Positions 27,431 to 36,077 of a stretch of DNA of 64,000 nt are shown piece after piece. The notes beneath the pieces were generated by a model. That model was not told the DNA's origin. It saw only the letters and a program-made list of their open reading frames with translations, and ran no database searches. Position 1 is the stretch's first letter. Each line of letters begins with the position of its first letter. Source of the stretch: Lysobacter gummosus (GTDB lineage Bacteria > Pseudomonadota > Gammaproteobacteria > Xanthomonadales > Xanthomonadaceae); the NCBI RefSeq assembly GCF_001442805.1, contig NZ_CP011131.1, forward strand, positions 3,844,001 through 3,908,000, given 5' to 3'. A program made the position numbers and the translations under genes.

Positions 27431-27657
27431 AGTCGCCGGTTCCACTGCGCCCATGCCGGCGGATCGCCCGACTTCGCCGTGGCCCGGTCGAACAACAGCG
27501 CCACCGCCGTCTCGAACCCGACCGGATCGTTCGGATGGCTGGCATAGGCCTCGGCGACATAGACCTCGAACGCGGCGCGCGGGTCGTATTGGCCGTGGAT
27601 CCAGTTGGTCAGGTTCCCGATCGGGAAATCCCGCAGATAATCGTCCGGACTGCTCAT
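27427..27657 (-). CDS. Small hypothetical protein, 76 aa
   Basis: A soluble, helix-rich product starting MSSPDDYLRDFPIGNLTNWI and ending DPPAWAQWNRRL. The start at MSSPDD is preferred; an upstream start at 27693 would add 12 residues. Not recognised. Confidence 0.55.
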   Translation of the reverse strand: MSSPDDYLRDFPIGNLTNWIHGQYDPRAAFEVYVAEAYASHPNDPVGFETAVALLFDRATAKSGDPPAWAQWNRRL

Positions 27658-27818
27658 GCCATCGCCCTCGTGCGAGAACCACGACGCTAACACCGTTCCG
27701 GGTCCGGCGCCGACCGACTGTCGCTTGCTCGCGGGAGGTCGGCGGGCGCGCCCGGGCCGGGCGATGCGCAGGTTTCGACTCGGCGCCGCATTCGCCCCCG
27801 CGCCATCGCGACGGACGG

Positions 27819-28232
27819 TCAGCCGCTCAGCGTTTTCTCGAGCGCGGCCCTGAGTTCGGGCGGCAGCTGCACCGGCCGCATCGTCTGCGGCGACACGGTG
27901 ACCTGCGTGATCGTGCCGCGGAAGGTCCCGGTGCCTTCGGCGTTGGCGGCGCCGACCGACATCGTGAATGAGTGTTCGCCCACTCGTTCCACCGACACTT
28001 CGATATCGATCACCTCGTCCCAGGTCATCGGATGCAGGAATTCGATCGACAGCGCACGCGCGGGCGGAAGAATGCCCATGTCGAACAGCCGCCGCGCCGC
28101 CGGCCCGCCGAGCACCTGCGACAGGAAGGCGAGCCCGGCTTCCACGACGAAATGAGCGACGCGAGGCGTATAAACCACTCCGCCCGGATCGCAGTCGCCA
28201 AACAGGATGACCCGGCTGGTCCGGAAGGGCAT
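27819..28232 (-). CDS. Acyl-CoA thioesterase, 4HBT hotdog fold
   Basis: A 137-residue single-domain thioesterase. The 4HBT signature is near the N-terminus (FGDCDPGGVVYTPRVAHFV) with the active-site Asp in the DCDPGG segment. Beta strands ALSIEFLHPMTWDEVIDIEV follow. Hydrolyses acyl- or aromatic-CoA thioesters; substrate unknown. It lies downstream of the Rrf2 regulator on the same strand, 58 bases apart. Confidence 0.85.
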   Translation of the reverse strand: MPFRTSRVILFGDCDPGGVVYTPRVAHFVVEAGLAFLSQVLGGPAARRLFDMGILPPARALSIEFLHPMTWDEVIDIEVSVERVGEHSFTMSVGAANAEGTGTFRGTITQVTVSPQTMRPVQLPPELRAALEKTLSG

Positions 28233-28290
28233 GGCGGACTTCCGTGGTGTTGGATACGACAGCCTAGCTGACCACGAGCCGGCCGCAAGC

Positions 28291-28749
28291 TCACTTCGCG
28301 CGCGGCCCGTCGATGCTCCAGCCGGCGGCAGTGCACAGCGCATCGAACTCGTGCGCGAGATCGGCAAGGGCGATCGCGCGCAACTTCTCGATCAGCAGCG
28401 CTTCGGCCTGGCGCAACACGTCGTCGAGCGCGGCGTTGACGACGCGCTCGACCGCGCATTCGGGATTCGCGCTCTCGTTGCCGATGGCGAAAATCTGCGG
28501 GCCGCCGACGGCCCGGTGCACATCCAGCAAGGTGACGGCGTTCAGATCGCAAGCGATCCTCCATCCGCCGCCGTGCCCCTTCTCCGAGCTGACGTAGCCG
28601 GCCTTGCGCAGCCCCGCCATGGTGCGGCGGACCACGACCGGGTTGGTGTTGAGCATCCTGGAAATCTGCTCGGAGGTGAAAGCCTGGTCGTGGCGCGCCA
28701 TGTGCAGCAGGACGTGGAGCATTCGCGAAAGTCTGCTGTCACTTCTCAT
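28291..28749 (-). CDS. Rrf2-family transcriptional regulator
   Basis: A 152-residue winged-helix regulator: RLSRMLHVLLHMARHDQAFT, recognition-helix region SRMLNTNPVVVRRTMAGLRK and wing GHGGGWRIACDL. The usual three-Cys iron-sulfur set is absent (isolated Cys in IACDL, NPECAVE and ALCTAA), suggesting a redox or small-molecule sensor rather than an Fe-S regulator. Divergent from the flavoprotein gene, which it probably controls. GAGG precedes the ATG. Confidence 0.9.
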   Translation of the reverse strand: MRSDSRLSRMLHVLLHMARHDQAFTSEQISRMLNTNPVVVRRTMAGLRKAGYVSSEKGHGGGWRIACDLNAVTLLDVHRAVGGPQIFAIGNESANPECAVERVVNAALDDVLRQAEALLIEKLRAIALADLAHEFDALCTAAGWSIDGPRAK

Positions 28750-28833
28750 CGATCACGCCTCGCATTTGAACCGGCCGAGGGTGCCGGCCTACTCGTAACA
28801 TCATAAGTTGCGCGAAGCACGGGCTCAAGCTAT

Positions 28834-28860
28834 CATGAAACTTCAATTGTTTCGTGATGC
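28834..28860. promoter_or_regulatory. Candidate operator for the Rrf2 regulator
   Basis: A 10-bp inverted repeat with one mismatch, ATCATGAAAC-N7-GTTTCGTGAT, lies in the divergent promoter region between the Rrf2 gene and the flavoprotein gene. Its AT-rich symmetric form and position suit a dimeric winged-helix repressor. Confidence 0.6.
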
Positions 28861-28970
28861 GTCCGAGCGCGGAAAACACCCACTGCCCTGCCCTGGCGTC
28901 GCCAGCGCGTCGCTAATCCCTGCCTCATCGCCGAGGCGCGATGAGGCCTCCATCGAAAGGAGCACGCTTC

Positions 28971-29861
28971 ATGCAGTACGACGTGATTATTGTGGGCGGC
29001 AGCTATGCCGGACTGGCTGCCGCAATGCCGCTGGCGCGTGCGCGCCGCAAGATTTTGGTCGTGGACGCGGGGCAGCGGCGCAACCGCTTCGCCGGGCACT
29101 CGCACGGTTTTCTCACCCAGGACGGCACGCAAGCGGCTGCGATCGCGGCGAAGGGACGCGAGCAACTTCTCGCTTACCGCACCGTCGGCTGGCTCGACGG
29201 AAAAGTCGCCGGCGCGCAACGCCACGAAAACGGGTTTCGGCTCGATATGGAAGGCATGCCCCCACTCGAAGCCAGACGGCTCGTGCTGGCGACCGGCGTC
29301 GTCGATCGGCTGCCGCCGGTGCCCGGCCTCGCCGAGCGTTGGGGCACGCACGTGTTCCATTGCCCTTATTGCCACGGTTACGAATTGAACCAGGGGCCGA
29401 TCGGCGTTCTCGCGACCTCGCCCATGTCGATGCATCTGGCGCTGCTGCTCCCCGATTGGGGACCGACCACACTGTTCTTGAACGACGCCTTCGAACCCGA
29501 CGCCGAGCAGCTCGAAAAACTTCAAGCTCGCGGCGTGAGGCTGGAACGCAGCCGGATCGAACGGATCGAAGGCTCGCTGGATCTGGTGCTGCACGATGGC
29601 CGCATAGCCAACCTCGACGGCCTGTTTACGCTGACCACGCCCGACGTCGCCAGCCCGATCGCGGCCATGCTCGGTTGCGAATTCGACGAAGGCCCGATGG
29701 GCCGCACGATCAGAACCGATGCCATGAAGGCGACCACGGTGCAGGGCGTCTTCGCCTGCGGCGACGCGGCCCGGCCCGGGGGTTCGCTGCCATTGGCGGT
29801 CGGCGACGGAACCATCGCGGGCGCGGCCGCGCATCAGTCGCTGATCTTCGGCGGGTACTGA
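28971..29861 (+). CDS. Thioredoxin-reductase-like NAD(P)/FAD oxidoreductase
   Basis: A 296-residue flavoprotein. FAD-binding motif at the N-terminus (DVIIVGGSYAGLAAAMPLA), redox-type dithiol HCPYCHGYEL around residue 138, and the C-terminal FAD motif GVFACGDAARPGGSLPLAVG. The classical second GxGxxG NADPH-binding motif is weak (IGVLATSPMSMHLALL), so cofactor use is uncertain. GAAAGGAG precedes the ATG. Divergent from the Rrf2 gene, suggesting a stress-inducible reductase. Confidence 0.87.
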   Translation: MQYDVIIVGGSYAGLAAAMPLARARRKILVVDAGQRRNRFAGHSHGFLTQDGTQAAAIAAKGREQLLAYRTVGWLDGKVAGAQRHENGFRLDMEGMPPLEARRLVLATGVVDRLPPVPGLAERWGTHVFHCPYCHGYELNQGPIGVLATSPMSMHLALLLPDWGPTTLFLNDAFEPDAEQLEKLQARGVRLERSRIERIEGSLDLVLHDGRIANLDGLFTLTTPDVASPIAAMLGCEFDEGPMGRTIRTDAMKATTVQGVFACGDAARPGGSLPLAVGDGTIAGAAAHQSLIFGGY

Positions 29862-29964
29862 GCGCAATGCAGTCGGTTATCGCCACACGGGCCAATTTAC
29901 GCCGGATATACGCCCGGGCCCGAATCGCGGAATAGAGCGTTTACGCCGCTGGCGGCGACACTAA

Positions 29965-30933
29965 ATGCCGCTCACCTTCCGAGTTTGTCCGGTGTTTTTC
30001 CCCTTACGACTGGTTCCGCATGAGACGCGGATAAATTTCATCGGCGTCGGCTACCTCACCGTGGGCCTGGCGATGTCGATGTTGCTCGCCTCGATCGGCG
30101 TCATCGCGGTCAAGGGCTACGATCTGGCGCTCGAATTCACCGGCGGTGTCGCCACCGAAGTCCGCCCGAACGCCGGCGTCAGCATCGACGAAATTCGCGA
30201 CCGCGCGCAGGCGCTGGGACTGCAATCCCTGCAAGTGCAGAGGATCGGCTCGGATCACGTGTTGATCCGCGCCGAAGCCGAGGACCTCGACCACGTCCGG
30301 GTGCAGCAGGCGATCTCGACCGCGCTGGACAAGGCCGGCGGCGCGACGCTCGTGCGCAGCGAACGGATCGGCCCGCAGATGGGACGCGAACTGGCGATCA
30401 ACGGCCTGACCGCGCTGTTGTTCGTACTGACCGGCTTTCTGATCTTCCTCACCGTTCGCTTCGAATGGAAATTCGCCGTGGCCGCCAGCGCCGCCATGCT
30501 GTTCGACCTGACCGTGGTCGCCGGCACCGCCTCGCTTCTGGAGTGGTCGATCGATCTGACCGTGATCGCAGGGCTGCTGTCGGTGATGGGCGTTTCGATC
30601 AACGACAAGATCGTCGTGTTCGACCGCGTTCGCGAGAACCTGCGACGAAGTCGGGACAGCACGGCCAGCATCATGAACAACTCCATCAACCAGACCTTGT
30701 CGCGCACCATGATCACTTCGCTCGTCGTATTCCTGTCGGTGCTGGCGCTGTTCTTCTACGGCGGAGAGAGCCTGCGCGGCATGTCGTCGGTATTGATGGT
30801 CGGCGTGGTCGTGGCCACGCTGTCGTCGATCTTCGTGGCCTGCCCGCTGCTGACCGACCGTTTTCTGGGCCTGAGTTCGAAGGACATGGTCCGCAAGACC
30901 GGCGAAGCCACCGATCTGGACCGGCGCCCCTGA
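29965..30933 (+). CDS. secF: SecF protein translocase subunit, stand-alone copy
   Basis: A 322-residue membrane protein: first helix, periplasmic domain with LEFTGGVATEV (SecF-type FxGG), then five more helices including the signature GVSINDKIVVFDRVRENLRR, and a cytosolic end. SecF works with SecD and uses the proton-motive force to help export. No secD is next to it and the neighbours are unrelated. The start is uncertain: ATG 29965 is used, but GTG 29992 (VFFPLRLVPH) fits the family N-terminus. Confidence 0.87.
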   Translation: MPLTFRVCPVFFPLRLVPHETRINFIGVGYLTVGLAMSMLLASIGVIAVKGYDLALEFTGGVATEVRPNAGVSIDEIRDRAQALGLQSLQVQRIGSDHVLIRAEAEDLDHVRVQQAISTALDKAGGATLVRSERIGPQMGRELAINGLTALLFVLTGFLIFLTVRFEWKFAVAASAAMLFDLTVVAGTASLLEWSIDLTVIAGLLSVMGVSINDKIVVFDRVRENLRRSRDSTASIMNNSINQTLSRTMITSLVVFLSVLALFFYGGESLRGMSSVLMVGVVVATLSSIFVACPLLTDRFLGLSSKDMVRKTGEATDLDRRP

Positions 30934-31056
30934 TATCCGACGCCGCCGATCGCTACCGGCCGAGGCATTCGTCCAAGCCGCGCGCGCCGCGGCGATATCG
31001 CTCGGAGCCTGTCCCAGCAGGACGCTCGCCGACGCATTTTCCCGTTGGAGGACATC

Positions 31057-31509
31057 ATGTCGATTGTGTTGTTACGCGGCCCGAAGCGGCCCAATGGCAT
31101 GTACCGCGATCAGTGCGAAATCGATCGCCTGCTGCTGGTGCAACTCATCATCCGCGCCAATCGCGTGGGCCGGCGCATCGCCGTGCGGAATCTGGCCAGC
31201 GACAAGGCGTTGATCGCGGCGATCCAGGCGCAGCAGGCGCCGCAGATCGAGGCGATCCTGCTCGACACCGGCGCCTGTGTGCGGGACCGGCGCATCGTGC
31301 AGGCCTTGCAGGGCTCTCGCCTGCCCTACGTGGAGATCCGCCCCAGCCACTTGACCGACGCGCGCCTGTGCGAGCCCGAAGGCATCGAAAACCGCATAGC
31401 GCTGGTCCGTGGCGTGCAGTCGCAGACGTACGTGCTGGCGCTGTCCATCGCGCTGGAACACATCACCCGCGAAGCCGGACTGATGCCGCGCGATGCGATG
31501 GTGTCCTGA
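31057..31509 (+). CDS. AroQ-like (type II dehydroquinase fold) protein, probable pseudoenzyme
   Basis: A 150-residue product whose order of motifs follows type II 3-dehydroquinate dehydratase: SIVLLRGPK (family ILLLNGPN), QIEAILLDTGACVRD (family INPGAYTHT), LPYVEIRPSHL (family P-x-IEVHLSN) and QTYVLALSIALEHI. The catalytic residues are not where expected: Asn of GPN is Lys, the Tyr/His of AYTH are gone and His of EVHLSN is Arg. GGAGG precedes the ATG. Convergent with kup, 12 bases apart. A new binding role is inference. Confidence 0.55.
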   Translation: MSIVLLRGPKRPNGMYRDQCEIDRLLLVQLIIRANRVGRRIAVRNLASDKALIAAIQAQQAPQIEAILLDTGACVRDRRIVQALQGSRLPYVEIRPSHLTDARLCEPEGIENRIALVRGVQSQTYVLALSIALEHITREAGLMPRDAMVS

Positions 31510-31521
31510 CGGGCGAAGTCG

Positions 31522-33453
31522 CTAAATCGCGACACGACGCCCGATCTCGATCAGCCGATTGTCCGGAATGCGGAAGAACGCGGTCGCCGGCATCGCATTG
31601 CGCGCCAGATAGGCGAACAGTTTGTCGCGCCAGGCCATCATGCCGGTGCGGTCGCCGGCGATGATGTTTTCGCGGCTGGTGAAGAACGTCGTCTCCATCG
31701 TGTCGAATCCCAGTCCGCGCACCGCGCAGGCATCCAGCGCGGCCATGACGTCCGGGTCTTCGGCAAAACCGAAGCGGGCGCGGATGCGATAGAAGTTGGC
31801 GTCCAGCGTCTCCACCCAGACGCGTTGCGCGGGCTCGGCATAAGGCTCGTCCAGCGCTTCGACGGTGAAGATCACATTGCGCTCGTGCAGAACCTTGTTG
31901 TGCTTGAGGTTGTGCAGCAGCGCCTGCGGCGTCAGCCCGGGTTCGGTGGTCAGGAAAATCGCGGTGCCGGGCACCCGCACCGGCGGATGCGCGGTCAACG
32001 AAGCCGCGCACGGCTCCAAAGGCACGCCCTGACTGCGGATCTGCTGGGTCAGCAGCTCGCGCCCCCGGCGCCATGTGATCATCAGCGTGAACGCGGCGAC
32101 GCCCAGCACCAGCGGGAACCAGCCACCGCTGCCGACCTTCATCAGATTGGCGCCGACGAAGGCCAGATCCACCGTCAACAACACCACCGCCAGCGGCAGC
32201 ACCGCCAGCCATGGCCACCGCCACAGCCGGCGCGCGATCAGCAAGGCCAGGCAGGTGGTCATCAACATCGTGCCGCTGACGGCGATGCCGAAAGACGCCG
32301 CCAGCGCGCTGGACGAACGAAAGCCCACGGTCGCCGCGAGCACCAGGACCAGCAGGATCGAATTGACCGCCGGCAGATAAATTTGCCCGCGCAGCTCCGG
32401 CGAGGTTTGCAGCACACGCATGCGCGGCAGATAGCCCAGTTGCATGCCCTCGCGCATCATCGAGTACGCCCCGGAAATCACCGCCTGCGATGCGATCACC
32501 GTGGCGCAGGTCGCCAATGCGATCATCGGGTACAGCAGCGCCTGAGGGACCATGCGATAGAACGGCCCCACGGAAGCGCCGGGGTCGTTCCACAGCAACG
32601 CGCCTTGGCCGAAATAGCTCAGCAGCAGGCAAGGCAGCGCGACCGTGCTCCACGCCAGGCGGATCGGTTTGGCGCCGAAGTGGCCCATGTCCGCGTACAA
32701 GGCCTCCGCGCCGGTCAATACCAGCACCGTGGCGCCCAAGGTGGTGAAGCCTGCATACCCATTGCGCAAGAAGAAATTCAGCGCGTGGTGCGGGCTCAAG
32801 GCCGCCAGCACCTCCGGCGCGCGCAACAACGACAACAGGCCCAACACGCCGATGGTGAGCAGCCATATCAGCATCACCGGGCCGAACAGCCCGCCCACCC
32901 GCGCGGTGCCGAAGCGTTGCACCGAAAACAGGATCAGAAGAATGACCACGCTCAGCGGCACGATCCATGGCTCCAGCCCGGGCGCGGCGATCTTCAACCC
33001 CTCGACCGCCGACAGCACGGATATCGCCGGGGTGATCACGCTGTCGCCGAAGAACAGCGAAGCGCCGGCCAATCCCGCCATCACCGCCCACCAACGCAAG
33101 CGCGGATGCTCTCTCAGCACGCGCTGCGCCAGTGCGAGCAGGGCCATGATCCCGCCTTCGCCCTTGTTGTGCGCGCGCATTATGAAAAGCACGTACTTCA
33201 GCGACACCACGCCGATCAGCGACCAGAACGTCAGCGACAAGATGCCTGTCACGTTATCGCGGGTCGGCCGTACGCCATGGGCGCCGAAGGCTTCCTGCAG
33301 CGCATACAGCGGGCTGGTGGCGATATCGCCGAACACGATGCCCAGCGCGGCGACGGCCAGTACGGGTAGCGCGCGCGTGGATTCGTTGGCCGCGACGGCG
33401 GCATCGGGGGCGGGATGGTGACTGGAGTTCACGGGCGACGCTCGTTTGACCAC
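31522..33453 (-). CDS. kup: KUP-family low-affinity potassium transporter
   Basis: A 643-residue carrier taking up K+ with protons. The family start is clear (LAALGIVFGDIATSPLYAL-like, here AALGIVFGDIATSPLYALQE), followed by about 12 helices and a ~150-residue cytosolic C-terminal domain beginning near PVRVPGTAIFLT and ending RIPDNRLIEIGRRVAI. An ATG at 33453 is used; GTG at 33432 (VNSSHH) is an alternative. Stands alone. Confidence 0.95.
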   Translation of the reverse strand: MVKRASPVNSSHHPAPDAAVAANESTRALPVLAVAALGIVFGDIATSPLYALQEAFGAHGVRPTRDNVTGILSLTFWSLIGVVSLKYVLFIMRAHNKGEGGIMALLALAQRVLREHPRLRWWAVMAGLAGASLFFGDSVITPAISVLSAVEGLKIAAPGLEPWIVPLSVVILLILFSVQRFGTARVGGLFGPVMLIWLLTIGVLGLLSLLRAPEVLAALSPHHALNFFLRNGYAGFTTLGATVLVLTGAEALYADMGHFGAKPIRLAWSTVALPCLLLSYFGQGALLWNDPGASVGPFYRMVPQALLYPMIALATCATVIASQAVISGAYSMMREGMQLGYLPRMRVLQTSPELRGQIYLPAVNSILLVLVLAATVGFRSSSALAASFGIAVSGTMLMTTCLALLIARRLWRWPWLAVLPLAVVLLTVDLAFVGANLMKVGSGGWFPLVLGVAAFTLMITWRRGRELLTQQIRSQGVPLEPCAASLTAHPPVRVPGTAIFLTTEPGLTPQALLHNLKHNKVLHERNVIFTVEALDEPYAEPAQRVWVETLDANFYRIRARFGFAEDPDVMAALDACAVRGLGFDTMETTFFTSRENIIAGDRTGMMAWRDKLFAYLARNAMPATAFFRIPDNRLIEIGRRVAI

Positions 33454-33612
33454 TGGCCACAGTGTCGAGTAGCGGCGCGTAAATTTGTCGTAAAAAGTTG
33501 GACTTATGCCTCGGCTCCCTTCTCCATGTCGGGTTTCGCCCCTGCGCTGCGAAGTCAGTAATGCCGCCCAAGCCGGCGGCGCGCGTTTATCGACTTACCC
33601 TTATCGCCAAGG

Positions 33613-33700
33613 AGAGACATCCACGAAACGGCATTACAAGAAGATCGCTCTGGCCCTGACCGCCGCCGTGCTACGGCGCGAGCGTTGCCCTTCTGCGCGA
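33613..33700 (+). pseudogene. Remnant of a secreted-protein gene start
   Basis: Within the ~350-bp gap between kup and the GFA gene, CCAAGGAGAGAC (a good ribosome site) is followed by a frame reading STKRHYKKIALALTAAVL, a typical signal-peptide start, but the start codon position reads ACA or ATC and the hydrophobic core runs at once into Arg-rich non-protein-like sequence. It looks like a gene start whose body is lost. The rest of the gap shows nothing recognisable. Confidence 0.35.
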
Positions 33701-33804
33701 ACTCGGCGGCGATTGATCGATCCGGGCAAGCCCGCCATGGGCGAATGCAATACCATCGACGTTCGTGGTGAGCATGCCATCGCTGGATTCACAGGAGGCG
33801 CAAC

Positions 33805-34197
33805 ATGGATCGATTCACGGGCGGCTGTCTGTGCGGAAACGTCCGCATCGTGGCGTCGGGGCTCCCCTACCGGGTCGGCCTTTGCCACTGCCTGGATTGC
33901 CGCAAGCATCACGGCTCGCTTTTTCACGCATCCGCGATCTTCCACGAGGACGCGGTGACGGTCGACGGCGAAACGCGCGACTACGCCGGGCGATTTTTCT
34001 GCCCTCGCTGCGGCTCGTCGGTTTTCGCCCGCAGCGAGGACGAAATCGAAGTCAGTCTGGGCTCTCTGGATGCGCCGGACCAACTCACGCCCACCTACGA
34101 AAGCTGGATCATCCGCCGCGAGTCCTGGCTGCCGTCGTTCGCCCTGACAAGGCGCTACGACCGCGATCGCTCCCCTGGGAGCCGCTTCGAGGGATAG
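33805..34197 (+). CDS. GFA/CENP-V-family zinc protein
   Basis: A 130-residue product with the GFA zinc motifs: GGCLCGNVRI, CHCLDCRKHHGSLF and FFCPRCGSSVF. The family includes glutathione-dependent formaldehyde-activating enzyme and many uncharacterised members, so a specific activity cannot be assigned. GGAGGCGCAAC precedes the ATG. Transcribed alone. Confidence 0.88.
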   Translation: MDRFTGGCLCGNVRIVASGLPYRVGLCHCLDCRKHHGSLFHASAIFHEDAVTVDGETRDYAGRFFCPRCGSSVFARSEDEIEVSLGSLDAPDQLTPTYESWIIRRESWLPSFALTRRYDRDRSPGSRFEG

Positions 34198-34325
34198 TTC
34201 TCGCGGCCCCGGGGGGCCGGCCGCCTCAGCCCCGCTCCTGCCCGAACGCCAGGGTTCGCCGCGAGCTGTGATGATTCGCCCCGTCGCGCGAATAACCATG
34301 CATACGGGGCAGGAACCGGCAGGCG

Positions 34326-34880
34326 ATGGAACACACAGGGACCCAATCGGCGCGCGGCGGCAAGGCCGGAGACGACAGCGAGGCGACGCAGGCGCGGCAG
34401 CGTTTCGAAGCCCTGCTGCAGGCCCATCGCGGCATCGTCTACAAGGTCGCCAACAGCTACTGCCGCGGCGATGAGGACCGCGCCGATCTGGCGCAGGAAA
34501 TCGCCGTGCAGCTGTGGCGCGCGTTTCCCGGTTTCGATCCGGCGCGCGGTTTCTCCACCTGGATGTACCGCATCGCCCTGAACGTGGCGATCTCGCACGT
34601 GCGCAGCAACGCACCGCGGCAACGCCACGCGGTCGCGCTGGACGAGCACCTGCACGACGTCGCCGACGAGAGCGCCGCCGATCCGGAGGCCGAACTGCGC
34701 GTGCACGCGCTCAATCGGATGATCGCAACGCTGGAGCCGCTCAATCGCGCCTTGTTGCTGCTGTATCTGGAAGAACACAGCTATCGCGAGATCGGTGAAG
34801 TGCTCGGCCTGAGCGAAACCAACGTCGCCACCAAGATCGCGCGCCTCAAGCAACGCATCCGCAGCGATCTGGCCGATTGA
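34326..34880 (+). CDS. ECF-type RNA polymerase sigma factor
   Basis: A 184-residue sigma-70 family factor: region 2 (about 25-95) with EDRADLAQEIAVQLWRAFPG and FSTWMYRIALNVAISHVRS, and region 4 (about 130-182) with YREIGEVLGLSETNVATKIA. The next gene, 36 bases downstream, encodes a membrane protein likely in the same transcript, which may act in place of a classical anti-sigma factor. An alternative start further in is possible. Confidence 0.9.
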   Translation: MEHTGTQSARGGKAGDDSEATQARQRFEALLQAHRGIVYKVANSYCRGDEDRADLAQEIAVQLWRAFPGFDPARGFSTWMYRIALNVAISHVRSNAPRQRHAVALDEHLHDVADESAADPEAELRVHALNRMIATLEPLNRALLLLYLEEHSYREIGEVLGLSETNVATKIARLKQRIRSDLAD

Positions 34881-34916
34881 CCTTCCCTGCATCACACGCC
34901 ACGACATCACGAACCC

Positions 34917-35591
34917 ATGAGCGCACTCACGATGGAACTCGACGACCTCAAACTGGCCTGGCACGAACTCGACCGCAAACTCGAACGCCAGTACACGATG
35001 GATCTGCTGCGCTTGCGCGAGGAGCGCGGGCAGCGAGTGAAGTCCGGTTTGCGCCCGCTGGTATGGGGGCAGGCGCTGCAGATGCTGTTCGGCGTGGTGT
35101 GCGTGATCTGGGGCATCTTGTTCTGGATGCATCACCTGGGCAGCGCGCACCTGGTCGCTTTCGGCCTCATCGTGAACGTCTACGGCATCGCCCTGATCGC
35201 CTGCGGTGGCGCGATCCACGCCTTGGTCGCTAACAACGACTACACCGCGCCGGTGGTGGCGATCCAGAAACGTCTGGCGAGCTTGCGTACCACTTACATC
35301 CGCGCCGGCCTGGCGGTCGGACTGGCCTGGTGGCTGATCTGGATGCCGTTCGTGAGCATGCTGTTGATGACGCTGTTCGGCGTCGATCTGTACCGCAACG
35401 CTCCGTCGGTATTCATCGCGGGCACTGTGGTCGGCGTGGCCGGATTGCTGGCGACCTGGTGGTTCTACCGCTGGGCGCGCCACCCCAGCCGCCCGCGCCT
35501 GGCCAAGCTGGTGGAAGACAACGTCACCGCCGCCAGTCTGCGTCGCGCGCAGGCGCTGTTGGATGAGATCAAGCAGTTCGAACGCGAGTGA
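34917..35591 (+). CDS. Integral membrane protein partnered with the ECF sigma factor
   Basis: A 224-residue product: a ~45-residue cytosolic charged helix (LDDLKLAWHELDRKLERQYT), four membrane helices between about 50 and 180 and a helical C-terminus (ASLRRAQALLDEIKQFERE). The soluble N-terminal helix and co-transcription suggest it could bind the sigma factor as an anti-sigma-like protein, but no ZAS or other known anti-sigma motif is visible. Confidence 0.7.
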   Translation: MSALTMELDDLKLAWHELDRKLERQYTMDLLRLREERGQRVKSGLRPLVWGQALQMLFGVVCVIWGILFWMHHLGSAHLVAFGLIVNVYGIALIACGGAIHALVANNDYTAPVVAIQKRLASLRTTYIRAGLAVGLAWWLIWMPFVSMLLMTLFGVDLYRNAPSVFIAGTVVGVAGLLATWWFYRWARHPSRPRLAKLVEDNVTAASLRRAQALLDEIKQFERE

Positions 35592-35762
35592 GTTCCGCCG
35601 CACGAGGTCGCCTGTCTGCATCATGCAACGCGCCTGTGCAAACGCGCGGATGCGGATACGCGACCATGGCGGCAGACCGCTTCGATACGTTGCGAACGCA
35701 GACTCCCGTTCGCACAGCGGCCGCACGCGCGCGGCGGCTAACTCCACCAACCGCAGACGACA

Positions 35763-35788
35763 AAAAGCCCCCATTTCTGGAGGCTTTT
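35763..35788 (-). terminator. Terminator after tRNA-Phe
   Basis: Read on the minus strand: AAAAGCC/GGCTTTT arms around TCCAGAAATGGG, ending in a T-run (CTTTTTG). It lies 43 bases beyond the 3' end of the tRNA. Confidence 0.75.
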
Positions 35789-35830
35789 GAACTATCCGCG
35801 GATTTGGCCGAACCACCACGAACTGAATCT

Positions 35831-35906
35831 TGGTGGCCGGGGAGGGAATCGAACCCCCGACACGGGGATTTTCAATCCCCTGCTCTACCAACTGAGCTAC
35901 CCGGCC
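35831..35906 (-). tRNA. tRNA-Phe (GAA)
   Basis: The minus strand folds as a standard 76-nt tRNA with encoded CCA. Acceptor GGCCGGG/CCCGGCC, D arm AGCTCAGTTGGTAGAGC, anticodon loop TTGAAAA (anticodon GAA) on a GGGGA/TCCCC stem, and T arm GGGGGTTCGATTCCC. Followed by an intrinsic terminator. Confidence 0.96.
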
Positions 35907-36077
35907 ATTTCACGGGCAACCCGTGAGAGAGGCGGCATGATACGGAGGCGCGGCGGGGATGGCAAGCCTCCCGGTCGCTGAATGATGCGCGTGCCCGCTG
36001 CGGCGGGTCGATACGGCGGGCGCATCATTGCGCCAACACCCATCGCGGCGGCCCCCGACCGCCAGAGGAAGCCGATC

